Shown here: positions 33,181 to 42,606 of the stretch, in pieces
Layout of the letters: each line of letters starts with the position of its first letter
How positions within the stretch are numbered: position 1 is the first letter of the stretch
NCBI RefSeq assembly: GCF_028023555.1
Contig: NZ_JAQIOY010000010.1
Coordinates: 1 to 64,000, forward strand
Direction: 5' to 3'
DNA length: 64,000 bases
Source of the DNA: Thalassococcus_A lentus
GTDB lineage: Bacteria > Pseudomonadota > Alphaproteobacteria > Rhodobacterales > Rhodobacteraceae
The notes under the pieces: generated by a model
The model's database searches: none
Told to the model about the DNA's origin: nothing
The model's input: only the letters and a program-made list of their open reading frames with translations
Translations under genes and position numbers: made by a program

Positions 33181-34518
33181 ATGGCATTGGCAAGAAGCGC
33201 AAGCATTCTGGGAATGTTGGCCGTAATGACGCTTGCGGGCTGCGAAGACCGTGAAGTGATCCTCACCGGGGAACGCCTTGGGGTTCGAGATGTTCTCGAA
33301 ACACGCGGCGGACCTGATGCCCTCGCTGGCGAAAACACATCGCGTGCAATCGCACTTGGCGGCGCCAGCAGCAATGCCAGCTGGACGCAGAGCGGCGTCT
33401 CGCCTCATGTTCGGATTGGCCATGCTGCACTGGGCTCAGGATCGCTCAGCCCGCTTTGGTCCGTGGATATCGGTGCTGGCGACAGCCGCCGGAACCGCTT
33501 GAATGTTGATCCCGTGGTGGCGGATGGCCGGATCTTTACGGTCAGTGCCGATCATATCGTGCGTGCGACCTCTACTGGGGGCGAAACACTCTGGAGCTAT
33601 GATCTGACGCCGCAGCGTGACGATGCAAAGCAGGGGCAGGGCGGTGGTCTCGCTGTGTCAGGCGGCACACTCTATGTGGCTTCCGGATTTGGTACGTTGA
33701 CCGCGCTTGACGCCTCGAATGGCGCTGAGGTCTGGACACAAAGACTGGATGCCAGCGCGACGGGCGCTCCATCGGTGCGCGACGGCGTGGTCTATGTGGT
33801 GTCCGGTGATCAGATTGCCTGGGCCATCGAAGCCGACAGCGGCCGTGTCCGCTGGCAGGTCGAGGGCGTGGGCGATGCGAACAATGTCGCCGGCGCACCA
33901 GCACCGGCGATTGGCGAAAAACATGTGATCTTCTCGTTTGGCAACGGCTCTGTGCAAGCGATGTTCCGTCAAGGCGGATTGCGCCTTTGGAGCGCTGATC
34001 TGCTCGGGCGTCGCAACGGTTTTGCCCTGTCTGGCATCGATGACATCACCGGTGATCCGCTGATTTCCGGTGAAACCGTTTACGCGGGTAACCATTCGGG
34101 CCGTATCGCGGCGCTGTCGGTGCACACAGGTGAACGGTTCTGGACCGCGCAGCAGGGGGCTCTGGGCCCGGCATGGCCGGCCGGCGACTCGGTCTTCTTT
34201 GTCTCGGACCGCAATCAGCTGGTTCGTCTGGATGCGGACACCGGTGAACAGATCTGGCAAGTCGCATTGCCGGGCTACGAGCCGACACGCAATCCGAACC
34301 GGAAGCGTGACGCATCCTTTGCCAACCATGGACCGATCCTGGCAGGTGGGCGATTGATCGTGGCCAGTTCAGACGGGCAAATCCGTGCGTTCTCACCCGA
34401 AGATGGTGCGCAGGTGGCAGCAACTGCGATTGACGGCGGCGCAACAACACGTCCCGTTGTGGCGGGTGGCACACTTTACGTTGTGTCCCGCAAGGGTGTT
34501 CTGCACGCTTATCGCTAA
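33181..34518 (+). CDS. bamB: Outer-membrane assembly lipoprotein BamB-like (PQQ beta-propeller)
   Basis: 445 residues. Lipoprotein signal with lipobox MTLAGC (Cys21) and a beta-propeller of PQQ-type blades: LWSYDLTPQ, LTALDASNGAEVWTQRLD, AWAIEADSGRVRWQVEG, RLDADTGEQIWQV. The protein should sit on the inner face of the outer membrane as the scaffold subunit of the BAM complex. A linker of about 60 residues after the lipid-anchor Cys is longer than in E. coli. It lies 32 bp downstream of yfgM, so they are one operon. Confidence 0.92.
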   Translation: MALARSASILGMLAVMTLAGCEDREVILTGERLGVRDVLETRGGPDALAGENTSRAIALGGASSNASWTQSGVSPHVRIGHAALGSGSLSPLWSVDIGAGDSRRNRLNVDPVVADGRIFTVSADHIVRATSTGGETLWSYDLTPQRDDAKQGQGGGLAVSGGTLYVASGFGTLTALDASNGAEVWTQRLDASATGAPSVRDGVVYVVSGDQIAWAIEADSGRVRWQVEGVGDANNVAGAPAPAIGEKHVIFSFGNGSVQAMFRQGGLRLWSADLLGRRNGFALSGIDDITGDPLISGETVYAGNHSGRIAALSVHTGERFWTAQQGALGPAWPAGDSVFFVSDRNQLVRLDADTGEQIWQVALPGYEPTRNPNRKRDASFANHGPILAGGRLIVASSDGQIRAFSPEDGAQVAATAIDGGATTRPVVAGGTLYVVSRKGVLHAYR

Positions 34519-34657
34519 ACGGCGGCGCGACGCCTGATCGCAGCAGGGCGATCTTGTTTGGGCTTGCATGGGCCTGTCAAAGCCCTTACGCGGCAACTCT
34601 TTCACGCGGCGCTGAAATGCGTTAAGCGGACGCCTGCAAACCCGGAGCGTGCAGCCA

Positions 34658-36118
34658 ATGTCTTTTTCCGTCGCCCTTGTGGGCCGCCCGAACGTGGGCA
34701 AGTCAACGCTGTTCAACCGACTGGTGGGCCGGCGCCTCGCGCTTGTCGATGACCAGCCGGGCGTGACCCGTGACCTGCGCGAAGGCGAAGCGCGCCTTGG
34801 AGATCTGCGGTTCACGGCGATAGACACAGCCGGTCTGGAAGAAGCCACCGACGACTCTCTGCCTGCACGGATGCGCCGTTTGACCGAACGGGCTGTCGAC
34901 ATGGCCGATGTCTGCTTGTTCATCGTGGATGCGCGCGTCGGGATCACCCCATCTGACGAAGTCTTTGCAGATATTTTGCGCAAACGGTCTGCGCATGTGA
35001 TCCTTGCGGCCAACAAGGCCGAAGGATCGGCCGCCGATGCCGGCGTGATCGAAGCCTACAGTCTGGGACTGGGTGAACCGCTGCGGATATCCGCGGAACA
35101 TGGCGAAGGCATGAGCGAGCTTTATGCTGCGCTCACTCCGATTGCCGAGGAATTCGAAGAGCGCGCGGCGGCTTCGACGCCCGAGACAGAGGTTGATGTC
35201 GAGGACGGTGATCCGGATGCGCCGCGACCGATCACCAAGGAAAAACCTCTGCAGATTGCGGTCGTTGGCCGCCCGAATGCGGGCAAATCGACCTTGATCA
35301 ACTCGATCCTTGGCGAAGACCGTTTGTTGACCGGCCCCGAGGCAGGGATCACCCGCGACGCGATTTCATTGCAGATGGAATGGGGCGGTGTGCCCGTTCG
35401 CATCTTTGATACGGCGGGCATGCGAAAACGGGCCAAGGTTCAGGAAAAGCTTGAAAAGCTTTCGGTGTCCGATGGCATTCGTGCGGTGAAGTTCGCCGAG
35501 GTGGTTGTTGTACTGCTAGATGCGGCCATCCCGTTCGAGACGCAGGATCTCAAGATTGCAGATCTGGCTGAACGCGAAGGGCGTGCGGTCGTCGTGGCCG
35601 TCAACAAATGGGATATCGAAGACGAAAAGCAGCAAAAGCTGCGGGATCTTCGCGAGTCCTTTGAGCGTCTGTTGCCGCAGCTTCGCGGTGCGCCGCTGGT
35701 CACTGTTTCGGCCCGGACTGGCAAAGGTTTGGACCGTTTGCAACAGGCCGTCATGCAGGCCCATGATGTCTGGAACCGCCGCGTTCCAACTGGACACCTG
35801 AACCGTTGGCTGGCGGGCATGATTGAGCGCCATCCACCGCCCGCACCCGGCGGGAAACGGATCAAGCTGCGCTACATGACACAGGCCAAGACCCGGCCAC
35901 CGGGCTTTATCGTGATGTGTTCGCATCCTGACAAATTGCCTGCCAGCTATTCGCGGTATCTGGTCAATGGTCTGCGCGAAGACTTTGATATGCCGGGCAC
36001 GCCAATCCGTTTGACCATGCGCGGTCAAAGCGACGCCAACCCCTTCAAAGGGCGGCGCAAGAAGAACGCGGGCGCATTGAAAAAACATCTAGGAAAGCTG
36101 CCCAAGCAAAAGGGCTGA
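34658..36118 (+). CDS. der: Ribosome biogenesis GTPase Der
   Basis: 486 residues with two tandem GTPase domains and a C-terminal KH-like domain, the hallmark of Der/EngA, which acts in 50S ribosomal subunit assembly. First domain: GRPNVGKST (7-15), DTAGLEE, NKAEG. Second domain: GRPNAGKST, DTAGMRKRAKV, NKWDIED. The C-terminal KH part contains RWLAGMIERHPPP and TRPPGFIVMCSHP. A GTG three codons upstream is also in frame; the ATG gives the family start MSFSVALVGRPNVG. It is 139 bp after bamB and its stop lies 2 bp from the convergent gene. Confidence 0.97.
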   Translation: MSFSVALVGRPNVGKSTLFNRLVGRRLALVDDQPGVTRDLREGEARLGDLRFTAIDTAGLEEATDDSLPARMRRLTERAVDMADVCLFIVDARVGITPSDEVFADILRKRSAHVILAANKAEGSAADAGVIEAYSLGLGEPLRISAEHGEGMSELYAALTPIAEEFEERAAASTPETEVDVEDGDPDAPRPITKEKPLQIAVVGRPNAGKSTLINSILGEDRLLTGPEAGITRDAISLQMEWGGVPVRIFDTAGMRKRAKVQEKLEKLSVSDGIRAVKFAEVVVVLLDAAIPFETQDLKIADLAEREGRAVVVAVNKWDIEDEKQQKLRDLRESFERLLPQLRGAPLVTVSARTGKGLDRLQQAVMQAHDVWNRRVPTGHLNRWLAGMIERHPPPAPGGKRIKLRYMTQAKTRPPGFIVMCSHPDKLPASYSRYLVNGLREDFDMPGTPIRLTMRGQSDANPFKGRRKKNAGALKKHLGKLPKQKG

Positions 36119-36120
36119 CC

Positions 36121-36459
36121 TCAGTTGCGCGGTGACGCCTTTTCGAGGGCGCGCCCGTTGTCCCAAGTGCCGTGCAGGCTTCCGTCTGGCATGACCACGT
36201 AGATCACCGGATAGGTGCTGCCCCAGTCCACGGTGACGATCCGGTTCTCTAAGGTGCCCGAACCGCGATAGCTGTCGGCTCCGACCGTCCAATGCGCGGC
36301 AATCGTGTCGCCGGCGTGGGTCAGGGAAAGCGCGCCACTATAGGCGCTGCCGTCGGGATTGCGGCCCTCTACGGCGTAAAGCCCGGACAAATCGGTTTCA
36401 CCAAAAGCGGGACTCGCCATGACAAAGGCGCAAAAAGGGATGACACGATGAAAGGACAT
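36121..36459 (-). CDS. Small secreted protein of unknown function
   Basis: 112 residues with a Sec signal peptide (MSFHRVIPFCAFVMASPAFG, then ETDLSGLYAVEG). The mature part is beta-rich with repeated Gly-turns (GRNPDGSAYSGALSLTHAGD, RGSGTLENRIVTVDWG). I recall similar small alphaproteobacterial secreted proteins beginning DLSGxYxVEGxNPDGS but no function. Start supported by CCGGAGAG 8 bases upstream. Convergent with der with only 2 bp between stops and no terminator. Confidence 0.75.
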   Translation of the reverse strand: MSFHRVIPFCAFVMASPAFGETDLSGLYAVEGRNPDGSAYSGALSLTHAGDTIAAHWTVGADSYRGSGTLENRIVTVDWGSTYPVIYVVMPDGSLHGTWDNGRALEKASPRN

Positions 36460-36537
36460 ATGAAACTCTCCGGGTTCTGAAATGTGCACCCAGCCTAAGG
36501 CAGGCAGGGGCATTGATGCAAAACCCGAATGTCGCGC

Positions 36538-37239
36538 TTATTCGGTGTCGGTGCCCCGCACCGCCAGAATGGCGAGGATGCCAATCAAGGCCAGCCCCGA
36601 TACAGCCACGTTCACCGGCTGCACGTTGGCAACCATAATGCCCACCAGCGCCCAGATCACGGTAATCCCGTATTCCGGCGCACGGTGCAGGCGGTATTGC
36701 GCAATCAGCGCAATGGTCAGCGCCAATGCCAGTGCCACCAAGGCCGCCGGTGTGGCGGGCAGGATGCCATAGCCTGCCAGCAGCAAACCAAGCGCAACGC
36801 AGGACGCGGCGGTCAGCCAGCCTGTGTAGATTGCGACCGGAGCCTGTTGCAGCCATCGGTCGGTATCGCCGACGCGAAACAGCGCCCACATGGCCGCGCC
36901 GAGCATCACCCAGATCATCACCGTTGCGCCAATCACCGATACTTGTGCCACCGGCAACCAGAAGGTGCCAACCGCAAGTGAGACAAACAGGGCAGGGCGC
37001 ATGGGGTCCCAATCGGCGTCCTGCGCCCGGCGTAGAAGGCCGAAGCCGGACCCGGCGATCAGCCATGCGTAAATCAATCCCCAAATCGCAAAGGCGTATC
37101 CGGCGGGTTGCACAGGTGGGTCAATCTGCGGGACCGGGAACTGGTCTGCTTCAAAGCCGTTGAAACCCGGCGCCAGCCAGGGCGACGCGGCAAAGGCCAC
37201 GGCCGCCAAGGCAACGCCAAGAGCCCAAAGGCGGCTCAC
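36538..37239 (-). CDS. TspO/MBR-like tryptophan-rich membrane protein
   Basis: 233 residues from the GTG at 37239, with about six hydrophobic segments. The PAGYAFAIWGLIYAW and WLPVAQVSVIG segments recall the tryptophan-rich sensory protein (TspO) family, although the match is partial and the protein is longer than TspO (about 160). The GTG overlaps the serS stop (GTGA, 37236-37239), a classic translational-coupling arrangement. An ATG 15 codons upstream inside serS is less likely. Substrate or ligand unknown. Confidence 0.7.
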   Translation of the reverse strand: MSRLWALGVALAAVAFAASPWLAPGFNGFEADQFPVPQIDPPVQPAGYAFAIWGLIYAWLIAGSGFGLLRRAQDADWDPMRPALFVSLAVGTFWLPVAQVSVIGATVMIWVMLGAAMWALFRVGDTDRWLQQAPVAIYTGWLTAASCVALGLLLAGYGILPATPAALVALALALTIALIAQYRLHRAPEYGITVIWALVGIMVANVQPVNVAVSGLALIGILAILAVRGTDTE

Positions 37240-38528
37240 ACCAAGGCGCCTTCCGCGGTGATCCGTGTCTTGCCGCCCAGCCATGGATGCAACGCTTCGG
37301 GCAGATCAACCGATCCATCGGCCTGCTGGCCATTTTCCAGCACCGCGATCAGGCAGCGCCCGACCGCGAGGCCCGAGCCATTCAGCGTGTGCAGGAATTC
37401 CGGCTTACCGCCGCCTGCTGGCTTGAACCGCGCGTTCATCCGGCGGGCCTGAAAGTCAGCCGCAACCGAAACCGAACTGATCTCGCGGTAAGTATTCTGC
37501 CCGGGCAGCCAAACCTCGATGTCATGGGTCTTGATCATGCCAAAGCCGATGTCGCCCGAACACAGCACAACCGTCCGATAAGGCAGGCTCAGCTTTTGCA
37601 GGATCGCCTCGGCGCAGCCGGTCATGCGGTCGTGCTCTTCCATCGATTTGTCCGGATGCGTGACCGAGACCATTTCCACCTTTTCGAACTGGTGCTGGCG
37701 CAACATGCCGGCGGTGTCCTTGCCAGCGCTGCCCGCCTCAGAGCGGAAGCACTGTGTGTGGGCCACGTAGCGGCGGGGCAGGTAGTCTTCGTCTACCGTC
37801 ATGCCGTTCACGATGTTGGTAAGTGTCACCTCGGCGGTGGGCACCAGCCACCAGCCATTGGTGGTCTTGTAGCTGTCTTCGCCGAATTTTGGCAGCTGGC
37901 CTGTGCCGTACATCATTTCTTCGCGAACCAGCACCGGCGTCCATGTCTCGGTCAGGCCGTGTTCGGCGATATGGGTGTCCAGCATGAATTGGGCCAGCGC
38001 CCGGTGCAGACGCGCGACCGCGCCCGACATCACCACAAAACGCGAACCGCTCAGCTTGGCGGCGGTTTCAAAGTCGAGACCGCCCTTGGCTGCCGGAATT
38101 TCGAAATGCTCCAGCGGCTGGAAATCCATCTCGCGCGGGGTGCCCCAACGGCGGATCTCGACGTTGTCGTCTTCGTCCTCGCCATCGGGCACATCGGCGT
38201 GCATGACGTTGGGCAACTCCATCAGAAGCCCCGTCAGCTCGGCATCAAGCTCTTTGGCGCGGGTCTGCATCTGTGCGACTTCGGCCTTTTTCTCGGCCAC
38301 CAGCGCCCGCAGGCGTTCAAATTCGGCCTCGTCACCGCTGGCCTTGGCGGCGCCCACCAGCTTGGAGGCCTTGTTCTGTTCGGCCTGCGCGGTTTCTGCC
38401 GTCAGAATGGCCGCGCGGCGCGCCTCATCAAGGCTCAGGATCGACGAGGATGCATCGCTCACACCGCGGCGGGCCATCGCCGCATCAAAGCCCTGTGGGT
38501 TTTCGCGAATTGTGCGGATGTCATGCAT
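37236..38528 (-). CDS. serS: Seryl-tRNA synthetase
   Basis: 430-residue class II synthetase charging tRNA(Ser). The N-terminal tRNA-binding coiled coil (about 1-110) is followed by the catalytic core. Motif 2 appears as CFRSEAGSAGKDTAGMLRQHQFEKVE and motif 3 as GRCLIAVLENGQ. The start MHDIRTIRENPQGFDAAM at 38528 is the family N-terminus; the upstream open frame is not supported. No T-box or other leader element was recognised. Confidence 0.97.
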   Translation of the reverse strand: MHDIRTIRENPQGFDAAMARRGVSDASSSILSLDEARRAAILTAETAQAEQNKASKLVGAAKASGDEAEFERLRALVAEKKAEVAQMQTRAKELDAELTGLLMELPNVMHADVPDGEDEDDNVEIRRWGTPREMDFQPLEHFEIPAAKGGLDFETAAKLSGSRFVVMSGAVARLHRALAQFMLDTHIAEHGLTETWTPVLVREEMMYGTGQLPKFGEDSYKTTNGWWLVPTAEVTLTNIVNGMTVDEDYLPRRYVAHTQCFRSEAGSAGKDTAGMLRQHQFEKVEMVSVTHPDKSMEEHDRMTGCAEAILQKLSLPYRTVVLCSGDIGFGMIKTHDIEVWLPGQNTYREISSVSVAADFQARRMNARFKPAGGGKPEFLHTLNGSGLAVGRCLIAVLENGQQADGSVDLPEALHPWLGGKTRITAEGALV

Positions 38529-38654
38529 CTGTCTGTTCCTTTCGACACGAGTCGCGCGCCTTATGCCCGATCTTGGGATCGGAGTGTAGAGCATCCGTGC
38601 ACGCAAGGGCGTAACAGGCCTGTGAAAGACGCTCAGGCCACCTTTGGCTGGGCT

Positions 38655-40433
38655 TTAGTCAAGCGCGTCGGGATCAAAGCCGATCTCCTGCTGCCAAGCG
38701 CGCCAGCGGGTTTCGAATTCCTGCCATGGCAGATCTTCATCCGCCCAATGCGCGGGCCGTTCGCTTTTGGGCACCCGAACGGATCCGTCGGCAAAGATTG
38801 CATCCCAGTGGGCACGCATCGAATCAACAGTGTACTCATCGACAAGGAAAAGACTGGATCCAGTCAATCTACTTTCCAAAAAACTTGTAGCGCGATCTGT
38901 ACTTATACCGGCGAAATTTACTCCAAAGAAAGTGTTTCGAACGAATTTAGCTCCATTCAGTTTCGCTAGCGCTAGACTGGCCCTAGAAAAATCGGAATCG
39001 ACAATAACCGCACCGGTCAAATCCGCTCCTTCCATCTGAGCAGAGAAATAATGCCCAGAGACGGACTGAATGTTCTGCATCGACGCACCAGTTAAATCCG
39101 TTTCGCGCAATTTTGTGTTCCACAGCTTAGCGTCTTCAAGCTTTGCTCTGACAAGTGACGCACCACTGAGATTTGCTGACCTCAAATTGCTCCCACGCAA
39201 ATCCGAGTTGTCGAGTTCAACTCGTTGCAAATTTGCGCCCGAAAGGTTTGCCGTTCTGAGATCTGAAGCCTTCATGGCCCGCGGTGTAAGTTTTTCCAGT
39301 TCCTGCTTCCAAAGCGCTGGCCACTGGTCAGCAAATTGGTTTTGCAACTTTTCAAAGTGGCTAGAGCAAAATTCTGGATTGTTTTGGCGCCCAAATTGCT
39401 CTTCGCAAAACTCTTGACGCCGAGTTTCGGCCTCTTCGGTTTTTTGATGCATCGAAATGCAAAGTAGGGCCGAAACGTTCTGAATCTTGCAGAACTTATT
39501 TTTCTCAATTTTTTTGATCTCTTCGAAAGATTGCCAAGTTTGGGGGAGATACGCGAAATTGACCCCCGCTAAATCGGCAGACCTCAAAGTAAAAGGTGAT
39601 TTGTTCCAAAATGCGTTAGAAATCGGATGATAAGTCGAACTTGATGTGTTTTGTAGGGCGATATCCCACTGCACTAGTTGTTTTGCGTCCCATTTTTCCC
39701 AAAATTTTCGAGCGATTGGGTCGAAATATGTCCCGGCAGGCTCTTCGGTGCGAAACCAACTGATTGCAGCCAGAAACAGTACAATCATCGAAAACGCTGA
39801 GATGCCATCCCACCGCCAGCCGGTTTCCATGCCCCACTGTTTTCGCAGAAGCCAGTACAGCCGTCGCCAGCTGATCAAGGCCAGATAGAGTGTCAGGAAC
39901 AACGGCACGCCACAGAAGATCATCGTCAACAAGGTGTCGTGTTTTGGCATTGATCGCCACCAGAAGAAAAACAAGACGACGGGTGCCGCGAGATACGCGA
40001 GCAAAATGGCGACGACCTGCACCAGCCAGATCGCAGGACGTTTACGCAAAGCACCTGGGCGCAGCGAGAGCGCAAAGTCGGTGATCAGCCAAGGCGCAAC
40101 ATGTTCGGACAGCATCGACAGTGCGGGGTGTTGCAGAGCGTCTGAAAGCGCCTCCCATAGCTTGAGCAGGTGCAGATGCAGGTAGGCAAATAAAGACATG
40201 CCCAGGATTGGAGCGACATAGAAAAACAAGAGCGTAGGGATCGAAACGCCAATCAATGGCAGTTGCGTTTCCTTCTCGACCAAAAAGAAATCTTCGTCCC
40301 GTACCCCCATAAGCGTAACGCCCACAAAAGCGAGATAGGACAACAGGCCAAACCAACTTGCTTTGGCTGTCTTTGTCATTTCGTTGACACGCTCAACAAG
40401 CGCTTGGGGGCTGCCGTGGCAGGAGGTGGACAT
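38655..40433 (-). CDS. Pentapeptide-repeat membrane protein with AT-rich core
   Basis: 592 residues from the ATG at 40433, which has GGAG 7 bases upstream. The N-terminal half has about five membrane segments (26-44, 62-88, 135-158, 168-188, 211-227). Pentapeptide repeats A(N/D)LxxA follow (280-293 and 386-530: DLRTANLSGANLQ, DLRGSNLRSANLSGASL). A Cys-rich charged insertion (about 302-385; Cys315, 325, 343, 356) splits them. The C-terminal tail FADGSVRVPKSERPAHW is a motif I recall at the end of related alphaproteobacterial proteins. The core is far poorer in GC than the rest (18 of 60 at 39481-39540). Function unknown. Confidence 0.85.
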   Translation of the reverse strand: MSTSCHGSPQALVERVNEMTKTAKASWFGLLSYLAFVGVTLMGVRDEDFFLVEKETQLPLIGVSIPTLLFFYVAPILGMSLFAYLHLHLLKLWEALSDALQHPALSMLSEHVAPWLITDFALSLRPGALRKRPAIWLVQVVAILLAYLAAPVVLFFFWWRSMPKHDTLLTMIFCGVPLFLTLYLALISWRRLYWLLRKQWGMETGWRWDGISAFSMIVLFLAAISWFRTEEPAGTYFDPIARKFWEKWDAKQLVQWDIALQNTSSSTYHPISNAFWNKSPFTLRSADLAGVNFAYLPQTWQSFEEIKKIEKNKFCKIQNVSALLCISMHQKTEEAETRRQEFCEEQFGRQNNPEFCSSHFEKLQNQFADQWPALWKQELEKLTPRAMKASDLRTANLSGANLQRVELDNSDLRGSNLRSANLSGASLVRAKLEDAKLWNTKLRETDLTGASMQNIQSVSGHYFSAQMEGADLTGAVIVDSDFSRASLALAKLNGAKFVRNTFFGVNFAGISTDRATSFLESRLTGSSLFLVDEYTVDSMRAHWDAIFADGSVRVPKSERPAHWADEDLPWQEFETRWRAWQQEIGFDPDALD

Positions 40434-40652
40434 ACAGAGGCTCCGATTTACAGAGCTCACCCTAGGCGTGCGCTGGGGTGGCGTCTACCCGTGCAGCGCA
40501 CGCGTGATTTGTATGCACGCGGGCCTGGTCCGGATTGCGTTGTTTTTCGACGCGCTCAGACCTTGCATCCAACCCCGGTGACGCATAGGTTCCGGCCAAC
40601 AAACGCGGGGGATGCCCCGTATCTCAGACAGCCTCTCAGACAGGAGCATCCC

Positions 40653-40940
40653 ATGGAAGGCAACGCCTTTGCCCAGTTCGTCCCGCTGATCCTCATTTTT
40701 GCGATCATGTATTTTCTGCTCATCCGTCCGCAGCAGAAGAAGATGAAAGAACACCAGAACATGGTCGAGGCGCTGACGCGCGGCGATCGTGTTGTCACGC
40801 AGGGCGGCATCGTCGGCAAGGTGACAAAAGTCAAAGAAGGCAACGAGTTGGAAGTGGAAATTGCCGAGGGCGTCAAGGTTCGCGTGATCAAGCAGACCAT
40901 CGCTCAGGTGCTTTCCAAGACCGAACCTGTCGAAAGCTGA
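40653..40940 (+). CDS. yajC: Preprotein translocase subunit YajC
   Basis: 95 residues. Single N-terminal membrane helix (FVPLILIFAIMYFLLIRPQQKK) with the typical RPQQKKMKEHQ motif after it, then a small soluble domain (GDRVVTQGGIVGKV). It works with SecD and SecF at the Sec translocon. CAGGAG provides the Shine-Dalgarno. The gene ends 3 bp before secD, so the three genes form an operon. Upstream, TCTCAGACAG is repeated directly at 40622 and 40634. Confidence 0.96.
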   Translation: MEGNAFAQFVPLILIFAIMYFLLIRPQQKKMKEHQNMVEALTRGDRVVTQGGIVGKVTKVKEGNELEVEIAEGVKVRVIKQTIAQVLSKTEPVES

Positions 40941-40943
40941 TAG

Positions 40944-42605
40944 ATGCTCCAGATTGATCTATGGAAGCGCGTTGTCATCTGGCTCACCATTGCGGTGGGC
41001 CTTTTGCTCGCTATGCCCAACGGGTTCTACACGCGGGTTGAGCAGCACAACGACGCGATAAAGGCCATCGAAGCCGGTGCCGATACGACCGAAAATCGGG
41101 AGCAGGCGGCGCTCTGGCCGGATATTCTGCCTTCGGGTCTGGTCAATCTGGGTCTTGATCTGCGCGGCGGTGCGCATCTGCTGGCCGAAGTGAAGCTGGC
41201 CGACGTCTATGCCGCCCGTATGGAAGCGCTCTGGCCGGATGTGCGTGATGTGCTGCGGCCCGAACGTGAGACCGTCGGCACGATCCGTTTGCAGCCCTCT
41301 GCACCCGGTGAGCTGCGGGTGCGGATTTCCAACCCCGACGGAATGGTCCGGGCGCTGGAGCTGGTGCGCGGTCTGGCGCAGCCGGTTGTGTCCCTGACCG
41401 GGGCCGGGGCCACCGATCTGGACGTGCGCGCCGAAGACAGCGACATCGTCGTGACCCTTTCCGAGGCCGAACAACAGGCCACGGATGAGCGCACGATGCA
41501 GCAGTCGCTTGAGATCATTCGCCGCCGGATCGACGAAGTGGGCACGCGCGAGCCAACCATTCAGCGTCAGGGCAGCGAGCGTATCCTGATCCAGGTGCCG
41601 GGCATCGGATCGGCGGCCGAACTCAAAGAGATCATCGGCACGACAGCGCAGTTGACGTTCCAGCCTGTCGTGGGTCGGGCCAGCAGCGCCGATGCAACGG
41701 CCGGTGTCGGTAACGAGATTTTGCCAAGCCTCGATGAAGAGGGTGTGTTCTACATTCTGGAATCTGTTCCTGTCGTTACGGGCGAGGAACTGGTGGATGC
41801 ACAGCCGTCCTTTGACCAGAACGGATCCCCGGCGGTGAATTTCCGCTTTAATCCGGGCGGCGCGCGCAAGTTCGGCGATTACACTGCGGCCAACATCGGC
41901 ACGCTTTTCGCGATCGTTCTGGATGCCGAGGTTATTTCCGCACCGCGCATTCAAAGCCATATCCCCGGCGGCTCGGGCATCATTACCGGCCAGTTCACCG
42001 TGGAAGAGGCGACCAATCTCGCGGTTCTGCTGCGCGCCGGTGCGCTGCCTGCGGGGCTTGAGTTCCTCGAAGAACGGACCATTGGCCCAGAGCTGGGACA
42101 GGACAGCATCGATGCGGGCAAGGTTGCCACCATCGTGGCCTTTGTGGCCGTGCTTGTCTTCATGGCGCTGAGCTATGGACTGTTCGGCCTGTTTGCGAAT
42201 GTCGCGCTGATCATCAACATCGTGTTGATCTTTGGTCTGCTCTCGCTGATCGGTGCTACGCTGACGCTTCCGGGTATTGCGGGGATCGTTCTGACCGTGG
42301 GTATGGCCGTGGATGCCAATGTGCTGATCTTTGAAAGGATCAGGGAAGAACTGCGCACGGCGCGCGGGCCGGCAAGAGCCATTGAGCTTGGATATGAAAA
42401 AGCGCTCAGCGCCATCATCGACGCCAATATCACGACATTCATCACGGCTGTGATCCTCTACGTCATGGGCTCCGGCCCGGTGCGCGGCTTTGCCATCACG
42501 TTGGGTCTTGGCATCCTGACATCTGTCTTCACGGCGATCTTTGTGACGCGGCTTTTGATCGTGATGTGGTTTGAACGCCGCCGCCCGAAAAAGATCGAGG
42601 TCTGA
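40944..42605 (+). CDS. secD: Protein translocase subunit SecD
   Basis: 553 residues. Proton-motive-force-dependent component that pulls preproteins through the translocon. Pattern: N-terminal helix, LGLDLRGGAHLLAEV motif, large periplasmic P1 domain, then five C-terminal helices of the RND-like fold with GIVLTVGMAVDANVLIFERIREE. The start codon follows the yajC stop by 3 bp. Confidence 0.97.
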   Translation: MLQIDLWKRVVIWLTIAVGLLLAMPNGFYTRVEQHNDAIKAIEAGADTTENREQAALWPDILPSGLVNLGLDLRGGAHLLAEVKLADVYAARMEALWPDVRDVLRPERETVGTIRLQPSAPGELRVRISNPDGMVRALELVRGLAQPVVSLTGAGATDLDVRAEDSDIVVTLSEAEQQATDERTMQQSLEIIRRRIDEVGTREPTIQRQGSERILIQVPGIGSAAELKEIIGTTAQLTFQPVVGRASSADATAGVGNEILPSLDEEGVFYILESVPVVTGEELVDAQPSFDQNGSPAVNFRFNPGGARKFGDYTAANIGTLFAIVLDAEVISAPRIQSHIPGGSGIITGQFTVEEATNLAVLLRAGALPAGLEFLEERTIGPELGQDSIDAGKVATIVAFVAVLVFMALSYGLFGLFANVALIINIVLIFGLLSLIGATLTLPGIAGIVLTVGMAVDANVLIFERIREELRTARGPARAIELGYEKALSAIIDANITTFITAVILYVMGSGPVRGFAITLGLGILTSVFTAIFVTRLLIVMWFERRRPKKIEV

Positions 42606-42606
42606 C

